From Candidatus Zixiibacteriota bacterium (GTDB lineage Bacteria > Zixibacteria > MSB-5A5 > SM23-73-2), in assembly GCA_030615745.1 (NCBI GenBank), contig JAUWYR010000067.1, positions 1 to 6,238 on the forward strand: DNA of 6,238 nucleotides, read 5' to 3'. Below are positions 1-5,742 of the stretch, in pieces (positions within the stretch are counted from its first letter, which is position 1; each line of letters starts with the position of its first letter). The translations under genes and the position numbers were made by a program. The notes beneath the pieces are model-generated. The model was not told the origin of the DNA. It worked only from the letters and a program-made list of their open reading frames with translations, and did no database searches.

Positions 1-202
1 GATCAAGAGATAAGTTGGACCCCCTCGGTATGGAAAAGATACAAAAGGAGGCAGAAGACATTGAACCGAGTTATTCTTGAGGGCTTTTTGTTAGGGCATT
101 CTACCCGTAGGACTACCCGTATATTCAAGCGAGTATTTAAGGGTTTGATCTCTGCGCAAAAGGCTTTTAACCTGGTTAATCCATTCAATCGTTTTGCTAC
201 CC

Positions 203-220
203 TCCCTGGCCGGGCAGGCA
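203..220 (+). repeat. Left arm of a perfect 18-bp GC-rich inverted repeat
   Basis: TCCCTGGCCGGGCAGGCA is the exact reverse complement of 523-540. It sits at or next to the internal deletion joint of the transposase relic, where it encodes LPGRAG. It is far richer in GC than its surroundings and is itself 14/18 palindromic. The match stops sharply at both ends. Confidence 0.85.
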
Positions 221-522
221 AGGATGCGGGAGAGATATATGAGGCAGATACTTTAACCGAGCTACAAGCTGGGTTAAAAGTTTTTTGTCTTAAATGGAGA
301 GCTAAAGAACCAAAAGCAGTTAAAAACTTCCTCTCCGGTTTTGAACTAACTTTAACCTACCCCGCATTTTGCGGGGAACCCTGGAGGATGCTGATAAAGA
401 CCACCAACCCAAAAGAAGCGCTATTTAGAAGAGTTGCAAAGAAGAATAATACCAATGAGGAGATTTGCTAACCAGAAATCAGCAGAAAGGATCCTATATG
501 GACTGATTTTCTACGTTCTCAA

Positions 523-540
523 TGCCTGCCCGGCCAGGGA
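523..540 (-). repeat. Right arm of the 18-bp inverted repeat
   Basis: TGCCTGCCCGGCCAGGGA is the exact reverse complement of 203-220; outer ends are 338 bp apart. The enclosed segment is the C-terminal part of the broken transposase. It may be the end of a small nested element, the result of an inversion or deletion, or two copies of a dispersed palindromic repeat. The sequence alone does not decide. Confidence 0.85.
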
Positions 541-621
541 ACACCAACAGGATAGACCTAAACAAAAAAAATTTACACAAAATCCTTGACATAATCCTTA
601 AAATAAAAACAATCCTAAGTC

Positions 622-649
622 TTGACATAAAGGAATTTTTAGTTATATT
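622..649 (+). promoter_or_regulatory. Sigma-70-like promoter for the C11 peptidase gene
   Basis: TTGACA (622-627), a 16-bp spacer and TATATT (644-649) make a good housekeeping promoter, with a start of transcription expected near 656 and a leader of about 187 nt. A second CTTGACATAA stands 36 bp upstream (585-594) but has no good -10. A TATAAT at 746-751 lacks a fitting -35. The region 590-842 holds no convincing gene. Its other contents are the palindrome at 658-678, a weak 6-bp hairpin (700-705/715-720), an SD-like AAAGAGGTGAT (766-776) with no usable start codon after it, and an 11-bp direct repeat TGATAACTTTT (795-805, 821-831). Confidence 0.55.
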
Positions 650-657
650 AAGTAAAG

Positions 658-678
658 GTATAGCGGAATTCGCTATAC
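658..678. promoter_or_regulatory. Palindrome at the predicted transcription start (operator or 5' mRNA hairpin)
   Basis: GTATAGCG-GAATT-CGCTATAC is a perfect 8-bp stem with a 5-nt centre. A G-T and an A-T pair can extend it outward. It begins about two bases after the predicted start of transcription, 8 bp downstream of the -10 box. That position suits a repressor operator or a 5'-terminal hairpin that stabilises the mRNA. The symmetry is seen; the function is inferred. Confidence 0.5.
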
Positions 679-842
679 TTGAAAAAGAATTAATTTCAAA
701 ACCCTTTTAAAAATAGGGTTAAATTTTATTGAGTAAAATCCATCATATAATTGAAATTAGAATAGAAAGAGGTGATTGAGAGAACAAAACATTTTGATAA
801 CTTTTTAGAAAGTCTTAACCTGATAACTTTTGGAGTGGAAAA

Positions 843-3332
843 ATGAAAAAAAATGTCCTGATTATCGGTGTAATGATTTTTACTCTTATCATAGCATCTA
901 TGTCCTTTTCAGCGGAGTGGACTATTATGGTTTACTGTGACGCTGATAACAACCTTGACCTGGCAGGAGTAGAAGATTTAAACGAACTTGAGTATAGTGG
1001 CTCCACTGATTCGGTGAATATGATTTTTCTTTTGGACCGGTACGGCTGGAATGATACAAAACTTTATTATGTTCTCCATGACCCTGCGGGCAATCCGGGG
1101 GGAACGGATATGAATATTATATCACAGGATATAAGCTCAGATGCTCCCTGGCTTGCGAGTGAGGAAGATATGGGTAATCCTCAAACTTTACAGGATTTTG
1201 TGGTATGGACCATTCAAAACTATCCTGCTAATCATTACCTTCTATCTATCTGGGATCATGGTAGTGGAATCTTTAAAGAGGTGGGAATGGGGATAACCAA
1301 AGGAGAATGCTGGGATGACCACGGTGGTGTTTATGGCGAATACATTGATCTGGCAGAGCTCCGAGATGTGTTAGCTGCCGCATATATTGCCAACGGCAAT
1401 CAAAAGATAGATATTGTAGGTCATGATGTCTGTCTTTTGGGTCAGATTGAGACTTTTTACCAGATGAAAGATTATGTGAAAATTGGCATTGCCGCCGAGG
1501 AGTCAGAACCTTTTGACGGCTGGGAATATGGTCCACCCTTCTACGACCTGAAAAACAATCCTCTTATGTCGCCAGCTCGGTTGGCTCAAAAAATTGTGGA
1601 GTATTATTGCCTGCGCTATGGAACTTATAGCTATATAATTCAGGCCGCTATAGACCTTTCAACCCTTGAGAGCGATCTGATACCCCAATTAAACACCTTC
1701 TCTGAGCTACTTACATACTATATGTACAATTATCAGTCCGATATAGCCAGTGCTCGATCCAGTGCCGAGTATTACAACTGGGACTGCGGAAGAAATCCGG
1801 ACCTATATCACTTTGCCCAGCTAATCCATGCAGATAGCGATTTGCCTGATACACTCCGATCTTCTGCACAGGATTTAATGTCTTGCTATCCCAGAGTGGT
1901 GATAAGCGAATGCCATGGGGATTGGAGTCCAAACGCCCATGGGATGAGCATCTGGTTTCCGGATGATTTCTTAACCAATTACTGCAAAAACGATTATCTG
2001 ACTCTAATAGAATTTGCGCAAGAGGGCTGGGATGAATTTTTAGCTGAGTTTGACGAACCACAACAAGCCTATGACGGACCAGTATGGTATGTATCCACAA
2101 CAGGGGACGACACAACAGGCGATGGAAGCCCGATTAGGCCATTCAGGACAATTCAAAAAGGGATAAATACCGCAAGCAACAGTGATACAGTGCTGGTGAC
2201 TTTAGGGCATTATTACGAGAGGATAAACTTCGAAGGAAAAGCTATCTTAGTTGCCAGCAATTTTATCTTTGATAAGAGCTCTACTACTATTGATTCCACG
2301 ATCATAGATGCGGACACTCTGGTTTTAGGTGTAAGTGATACCGGTAGTGTAGTTACCTTCGTTTCTGGAGAGGATTCGACTTCTGTCATTCAAGGTTTTA
2401 TCATCCAAAATGGTATAGGGACGATAAGTGATACTTCGCGACTTGGCGGTGGAATCTTTTGCTACTCGTCCTCGCCAATTATTAGAGACAATATCATAAT
2501 TGTAAACTCCGCATCCTTCGGTGGTGGAATTTGCTGTAACTCTTCTTCCTCACCCCTAATCAGCAAAAATACCATAATCAGTAACTCCGCATCCTCCTCT
2601 GGCGGCGCGATCTCTTGTCATGAATCTTCACCTACGGTAAATAATAATATTATTACCATAAATTCTACCCAGAGCGGCGGCGGGATCTTCTGTGACAGAG
2701 ACTGTATGTCTTTAATCAACAACAATATAATAACTAAAAACTCTGCTTCCTCTATTGGTGGTGGAATCTTCTGCGACTGGAATGCCTCCCCAACAGTCAC
2801 TAACAACATCATCTCAAATAGCTTAGATGGCGAGGGAATATATTCCGGAGATGAAGCCTGGCCTGCTATCTCCTACAACGACGTCTGGAACAACGCTGAT
2901 GGGAATTTTTATGGTGGTCAACCAAGCGTTGGGGATACTACCTGGGGAACTAATTTCAATCAAACTCCCTGCGACAGCTTTTATAATATCATCCGTGACC
3001 CGATGTTCGCTGATACCATAAATTACGCTCTTCTTTGTAGCTCAGCCGCAATCGATGCAGGTGACCCATCCTATGAATTTCCAGATAGTGGGGGAAGAAG
3101 GATCGACATGGGGATCTTTGAGTATATTTATACTATGGGAGATGTAAAAAAAGATGATAAAATCAATCTGGGTGATGTGATCTATTTAGCTAACTATCTT
3201 TTGAAATCAGGCACACCCCCCTGTCCTTTTGGTTCAGGAGATGTTAACTGCGATGGTAAAGTTGAGTTAGTTGATGTTATCTATTTAGCTAATTATCTCT
3301 TAAAAGGAGGACCCAAGCCAGGCTGTTCTTAA
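843..3332 (+). CDS. Secreted clostripain-like (C11) cysteine peptidase with beta-helix and dockerin domains
   Basis: An 829-residue exported protein. The ATG at 843 follows GGAG (832-835) at 7 nt. Residues 1 to about 23 form a signal peptide (MKKN, hydrophobic core, SFSA). Residues about 25-403 are a C11 peptidase: WTIMVYCDADNNLD at the start, His139 in WDHGSG and Cys197 in HDVCLLG as the catalytic pair, and NAHGMSIWFP near the end. Asp195, two before the Cys, matches the S1-pocket Asp that gives known C11 enzymes Arg/Lys specificity. From about 414 (WYVSTTGDDTTGDGSP) a right-handed parallel beta-helix follows, with five GGGIFC-type coils at 535-665 and a closing IDAGDP...DMGIFEY segment. Residues 765-829 hold two dockerin-like calcium loops (Asp767-Asp778, Asp800-Asp811). 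The gene is monocistronic, ending at the terminator at 3410-3445. The substrate is unknown; the beta-helix may bind glycans and the dockerin may anchor the protein. Confidence 0.93.
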   Translation: MKKNVLIIGVMIFTLIIASMSFSAEWTIMVYCDADNNLDLAGVEDLNELEYSGSTDSVNMIFLLDRYGWNDTKLYYVLHDPAGNPGGTDMNIISQDISSDAPWLASEEDMGNPQTLQDFVVWTIQNYPANHYLLSIWDHGSGIFKEVGMGITKGECWDDHGGVYGEYIDLAELRDVLAAAYIANGNQKIDIVGHDVCLLGQIETFYQMKDYVKIGIAAEESEPFDGWEYGPPFYDLKNNPLMSPARLAQKIVEYYCLRYGTYSYIIQAAIDLSTLESDLIPQLNTFSELLTYYMYNYQSDIASARSSAEYYNWDCGRNPDLYHFAQLIHADSDLPDTLRSSAQDLMSCYPRVVISECHGDWSPNAHGMSIWFPDDFLTNYCKNDYLTLIEFAQEGWDEFLAEFDEPQQAYDGPVWYVSTTGDDTTGDGSPIRPFRTIQKGINTASNSDTVLVTLGHYYERINFEGKAILVASNFIFDKSSTTIDSTIIDADTLVLGVSDTGSVVTFVSGEDSTSVIQGFIIQNGIGTISDTSRLGGGIFCYSSSPIIRDNIIIVNSASFGGGICCNSSSSPLISKNTIISNSASSSGGAISCHESSPTVNNNIITINSTQSGGGIFCDRDCMSLINNNIITKNSASSIGGGIFCDWNASPTVTNNIISNSLDGEGIYSGDEAWPAISYNDVWNNADGNFYGGQPSVGDTTWGTNFNQTPCDSFYNIIRDPMFADTINYALLCSSAAIDAGDPSYEFPDSGGRRIDMGIFEYIYTMGDVKKDDKINLGDVIYLANYLLKSGTPPCPFGSGDVNCDGKVELVDVIYLANYLLKGGPKPGCS
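2445..2835 (+). repeat. Five in-frame beta-helix coil repeats (GGGIxC) in the peptidase
   Basis: Five coils of 25-27 residues each start with GG[GA]I.C and continue with a SSP.I..N.I..NSAS pattern, the usual form of stacked parallel beta-helix turns. One Cys stands at the same coil position each time: residues 540, 565, 592, 617 and 644. The repeats have diverged at the DNA level, so the array is old rather than freshly duplicated. Confidence 0.8.
3174..3307 (+). repeat. Duplicated dockerin half-repeat with a 99-bp offset
   Basis: The segments 3174-3206 and 3273-3305 both encode DVIYLANYLL and are still nearly identical at the DNA level. The offset is exactly 33 codons. Each is preceded by a DxxxDxxxxxxD calcium loop. 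The second loop (D-N-D-G) is canonical; the first has Lys and Asp at the N and G positions. Confidence 0.75.
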
Positions 3333-3409
3333 GAAAAAAACGCAACCTTAAGTGAATTATCAACTTACAATTGGCAAGGCAACCTTTAAAGCTAATTCGG
3401 AGCAAAAAG

Positions 3410-3445
3410 ATACCCCGGCTTTAAATCAAAAGCTGGGGTATTTTT
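3410..3445. terminator. Bidirectional rho-independent terminator between convergent genes
   Basis: A 13-bp stem, ATACCCCGGCTTT (3410-3422) with AAAGCTGGGGTAT (3429-3441), contains one G-T pair and has a 6-nt loop. It is followed by a T run (3441-3445) on the plus strand. On the minus strand it is followed by the complement of AAAAA (3404-3408). It would end both the peptidase mRNA and the minus-strand gene set that finishes at 3474. Confidence 0.9.
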
Positions 3446-3473
3446 ATAAAAAGCCCGATGAATTGAGCAACTT

Positions 3474-4127
3474 TTAAATTGATTTTTCTGCCAATCTTTT
3501 GCCCAAAAGAAAGGCTTTTTTCAAAACCTCTTTATCCTCTTTTACCTTTCCAATTTCAAAACTATCATGAGAATATAAAATCTTTTCGTAAAATTCTATA
3601 CCCACCCATTTGAAAAGCCCTTTTAACAAAGATAAAGCACAATCGAATCTCTGGCGTTTGCCAGCAACTAATATAATTATCCCTTTTCTTTTTCTATTGA
3701 ATTTGTAAATGCGACTCTTATCGAAATAATATTCCCCATCCTTTTCGAAGAATCCTTCGGATTTTCTTCTCAAAGGACGTATACAATTGCACCTGTCAAC
3801 AAAAAGCTTCATCTGAGCAGATACTGAATCGAAATATACCGGTGAGCCGAAAACAAAAAGGTCATAGGTCAAAACCTTTGGATATATCTTTTCCATATCG
3901 TCCTGATAAGAACAGATCACAGTGTCTGGGACCAATTCGCACGATTTGCAAGGAGTTATCTTCAAATCATCCAGATAAATAATCTCACCTTGACCCTTGA
4001 CCCTTGACCCTTGAGCCTTGCATCTTGAATCTTGAATCTCAGATTTCGCCCCTTCGATAACTTTTCTGATCAACAAATCCACATTCCCCCCCTTCACCGG
4101 GCTTCCATTTATCCCTAAGATTTTCAT
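3474..4127 (-). CDS. Flavodoxin-fold NAD(P)H-dependent FMN reductase / iron-sulfur flavoprotein relative
   Basis: A 217-residue cytoplasmic redox protein. GINGSPVKGGNVDLLI (residues 5-20) is the FMN-phosphate loop and first helix of this family. LFVFGSPVYFDSVSAQMKLFVDR (90-112) is its second signature, the flavin-binding loop. Between them, Cys60-x2-Cys63-x8-Cys72 followed by DDM recalls the Cys cluster of Isf-type iron-sulfur flavoproteins. The third Cys expected at 66 is Val, so a 4Fe-4S cluster is doubtful. Residues about 31-47 are coded by a heptanucleotide repeat and look like an insert between the first helix and the second strand. The ATG lies 20 nt after the stop of the nuclease gene, so the two are probably co-transcribed; no clear SD is seen. 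The exact electron donor and acceptor cannot be read from the sequence. Confidence 0.85.
   Translation of the reverse strand: MKILGINGSPVKGGNVDLLIRKVIEGAKSEIQDSRCKAQGSRVKGQGEIIYLDDLKITPCKSCELVPDTVICSYQDDMEKIYPKVLTYDLFVFGSPVYFDSVSAQMKLFVDRCNCIRPLRRKSEGFFEKDGEYYFDKSRIYKFNRKRKGIIILVAGKRQRFDCALSLLKGLFKWVGIEFYEKILYSHDSFEIGKVKEDKEVLKKAFLLGKRLAEKSI
3990..4038. repeat. Seven-copy heptanucleotide tandem repeat inside the flavoprotein gene
   Basis: On the plus strand: TTGACCC three times, then TTGAGCC, TTGCATC and TTGAATC twice, 49 bp with a strict 7-bp period. TTG is constant and the last four bases drift. It encodes the QDSRCKAQGSRVKGQG stretch on the minus strand. Seven is not a multiple of three, so losing or gaining one or two copies would shift the frame. 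Confidence 0.9.
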
Positions 4128-4147
4128 ATTTCAGCACGCTCAGTGAT

Positions 4148-5152
4148 TCAAAGCACTTTGAACAAATCGTAATTCAAAAGAAGTTCTTTGTTTAGCCTAT
4201 AAGGCGTCTTTGTTGTCCTTAGTCTCTCCGCATCATATCCTAAATCCTTCAGATGACTGGCGAACTCAGGAAAACCATGTAGGGTGTAAATCTTTTGAGG
4301 TGATGCCACCTTTACATATTCTATAAGCTCTGAAAAATCCGCATGGTCTGATAGAGGAATAACCTCATCTGTCCCGTAAGATTCTTTTGCTCCCGGGTCA
4401 AGTGCCCATCCGGTCAACATCGCTATCTTTTTCTTTGGGATATTCTCTATTAGCTTGGAGTTTTTTAGCCAGGGAGGTGCTAAAAGAACTTTTCCCTTCA
4501 ATTCCTTAGAATAATATCTGTAGCAATTTTTGAACTTAACTCCAAATTGTTGGTAAACTGAAGTCAATTTCAAGATAGAGCTATGAACAGATAGTTTGAA
4601 TCCGAAATTCCCTAAAATCTTCATCGCCTCCTGAGCTTTTCCCAAAGAATAAGCTAAAATCACAGGTGTCTGGCCTTTTGATAAAGTCTTTTTAACGAAA
4701 CTTGTAAGTTTTTTAACGACCTCTTTTCTGGGCGGAAAAACATAATTTGGCAATCCAAAGGTTGACTCCATAATCAGAATATCGCATTTTTTAACCTCGA
4801 TCTTTTCAGCAGTCAAACATCTCCTTAATTTAAAATCTCCGGTGTAGACCAATCTCACCCCACCCTTTTCAACTAAAATCTGGGACGCTCCGAGGATATG
4901 ACCTGAAGGAAAAAGCTCGACTTTTGCCCCTCTGATTTTAGCCGGCTTATTGAACTTTAAAATCTTTGTTTCAGTCTCTCCTAACCTGTGATGATAAAAT
5001 TTAGCGGTCTGAGGAGAAGCTAAAATCCTTTTATGTTTTGCCGCATGGTCTATATGAGCATGGGATATAAAGCAGAAATCCTTCCCAACCTCTGCATCCA
5101 GCCAAAGGTCAGTCCCCTTGATATGAATACCACCATCATATTCTATTTCCAC
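4148..5152 (-). CDS. Beta-CASP metallo-beta-lactamase nuclease-like protein (ligase-associated exonuclease type)
   Basis: A metal-dependent hydrolase of the COG1236-like class, which includes mRNA 3'-end processing nucleases and the bacterial DNA-ligase-associated exonuclease. Counting from the upstream TTG at 5158 (336 residues), the motifs are SHAHIDHA (His33, His35, Asp37, His38), His87 in PSGHILGA, Asp108 in YTGDFK, Glu131 in ESTFGLP, AYSLGKAQ (169-176), His272 in LSDHADF and His294 in TLHGF. All the expected metal ligands and beta-CASP motifs are present, so it should be active. I prefer the GTG at 5152 (334 residues): GGGAGG at 5164-5159 touches the TTG directly but lies 6 nt from the GTG. 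No ligase gene is seen in the window. Whether the substrate is RNA or DNA is open. Confidence 0.85.
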   Translation of the reverse strand: MEIEYDGGIHIKGTDLWLDAEVGKDFCFISHAHIDHAAKHKRILASPQTAKFYHHRLGETETKILKFNKPAKIRGAKVELFPSGHILGASQILVEKGGVRLVYTGDFKLRRCLTAEKIEVKKCDILIMESTFGLPNYVFPPRKEVVKKLTSFVKKTLSKGQTPVILAYSLGKAQEAMKILGNFGFKLSVHSSILKLTSVYQQFGVKFKNCYRYYSKELKGKVLLAPPWLKNSKLIENIPKKKIAMLTGWALDPGAKESYGTDEVIPLSDHADFSELIEYVKVASPQKIYTLHGFPEFASHLKDLGYDAERLRTTKTPYRLNKELLLNYDLFKVL

Positions 5153-5158
5153 ATCCAA

Positions 5159-5164
5159 CCTCCC
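5159..5164 (-). promoter_or_regulatory. Shine-Dalgarno site that decides the start of the nuclease gene
   Basis: GGGAGG on the minus strand ends directly against TTG (5158-5156) and 6 nt before the in-frame GTG (5152-5150). Normal spacing favours the GTG. Confidence 0.6.
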
Positions 5165-5185
5165 AATTCAAAAAATATAATTGTT

Positions 5186-5211
5186 GCTTCGGGGTGCCTT
5201 CACCCCGAAGC
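5186..5211. promoter_or_regulatory. Perfect intercistronic hairpin
   Basis: GCTTCGGGGTG (5186-5196) pairs completely with CACCCCGAAGC (5201-5211) around a CCTT loop. It stands in the 96-nt gap between the kinase stop (5249) and the nuclease start (5152). On the minus strand no T run follows at once: AACAATTATA comes first and TTTTTT about ten bases later. It is therefore a poor terminator. It could be an mRNA-stability or processing hairpin, a partial attenuator, or a dispersed palindromic repeat. Confidence 0.7.
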
Positions 5212-5248
5212 TATTTCAGACAAGAAAGATTCATCCCTATATTTTTTC

Positions 5249-5731
5249 TTACAATTTATATCCTATCTTTCTTAAAAATTCCTTTCTCTTTTCTACATCC
5301 TTCTCCGTCTCTATCCCTTTAGAGGAAAAGCCATCGATAACTCCTAATACTCCTCTGCCCTGCTTTGTCTCACAGGTTATAACCTCAACTGGATTAGCAG
5401 TTGCACAGAATACAGAACAGACCTCAGGACAATCCTTAATCGCCTTTAAAACATTTATAGGAAAAGCATCCTTTATATATATTATAAAAAAATGTCCTGC
5501 CCCTATCTGGTATGCAGACTTTTCTGCTAATTTTTTTAAATCATCGGAGTTCCCTTCAGATCTGACCAAACAGGGACCAGATGCTTCGCAAAATGCTAAG
5601 CCAAATTTGATCTGAGGAACAGAGCCAACCAAGGCTTCATATAAATCCTCAGTTGTCTTTATAAAATGGGTCTGCCCTAAGATAACATTGGTCTCCTCTG
5701 GAACTTCGACTTTATATGTCTTGGTCTCCAT
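5249..5731 (-). CDS. Adenosine-specific kinase family protein (PF04008 / COG1839)
   Basis: A 160-residue cytoplasmic protein, the usual full length of this small family. The family is best known from archaea and thermophiles, where a member was described as phosphorylating adenosine. The conserved blocks are all present: NVILGQTHFIKTTEDLYEAL (15-34), KFGLAFCEASGP (42-53), IGAGHFFIIYIKDAFPINVL (76-95), FCATANPVEVI (108-118) and GRGVLGVIDG (125-134), with the end RKIGYKL. The start is certain: AAAGGAGG (5743-5736) lies 4 nt before the ATG. It is the first gene after the promoter at 5881-5853, and its leader is almost entirely a cloverleaf structure. The link to the downstream nuclease and flavoprotein is unexplained; nucleoside salvage from RNA or DNA breakdown is one possible theme. 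The family call is firm; the reaction rests on few characterised members. Confidence 0.92.
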   Translation of the reverse strand: METKTYKVEVPEETNVILGQTHFIKTTEDLYEALVGSVPQIKFGLAFCEASGPCLVRSEGNSDDLKKLAEKSAYQIGAGHFFIIYIKDAFPINVLKAIKDCPEVCSVFCATANPVEVITCETKQGRGVLGVIDGFSSKGIETEKDVEKRKEFLRKIGYKL

Positions 5732-5742
5732 AAAACCTCCTT

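Larger units (their letters stand above)
1..589 (+). pseudogene. Decayed IS256-family (mutator-type) transposase, 5' end off the window
   Basis: The reading frame is open from base 1 to the stop at 469-471. Its start, VWKRYKRRQK...GFLLGHSTRR...GLISAQ, matches the N-terminal helical region of IS256 transposases (RYxRR, GxSTR, SxxTVSxL). From about 226 it matches the C-terminal region: EIYEAD, LKWRAKEPKAVKNF and IKTTNPKE, where the Glu codon at 415-417 is at the place of the DDE glutamate. The central RNase H-like part with both catalytic Asp is missing between them, which I estimate at well over 100 codons. A second lesion lies around 437-450: the usual end (PMRRFANQ, SAERILYGLIFYVLN) continues in frame 2 from 452 to a stop at 587-589. 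The protein cannot be an active transposase. The family is clear; the exact deletion and frameshift points are inferred by eye. Confidence 0.85.

Noticed and set aside
3-221. Minus-strand open frame opposite the transposase relic
   Set aside because: The opposite frame carries clear IS256 family motifs; the minus-strand peptide has no likeness to a known family and no SD.
360-376. 7-bp GC hairpin CCCCGCA-TTT-TGCGGGG taken as a terminator
   Set aside because: It lies within transposase coding sequence that keeps the family alignment length (TYPAFCGEPWR), and no T run follows.
586-591. First TTGACA as a separate promoter
   Set aside because: No acceptable -10 hexamer stands 16-18 bp downstream.
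522-710. Plus-strand open frame of 62 codons starting MPARPG
   Set aside because: It starts inside the 18-bp inverted repeat, has no SD, covers the -35/-10 promoter and the palindrome, and its peptide is low-complexity Ile/Lys/Leu with no family likeness.
772-846. Possible 24-codon GTG-started leader peptide overlapping the peptidase ATG
   Set aside because: The only SD-like bases (AAAGAGG) touch or overlap the GTG itself, and the peptide shows no recognisable feature.
2618-2812. Minus-strand open frame with repeated IPPPIEEAEFLVIILL-like peptide
   Set aside because: The repetition is only the mirror of the beta-helix repeats coded on the plus strand.
3990-4038. CRISPR-like array
   Set aside because: The units are 7 bp with no spacers; it is a simple tandem repeat inside a gene.
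5033-5615. Plus-strand open frames opposite the nuclease and kinase genes
   Set aside because: They are antisense to two strongly recognised genes with full motif sets and, for the kinase, an ideal SD.
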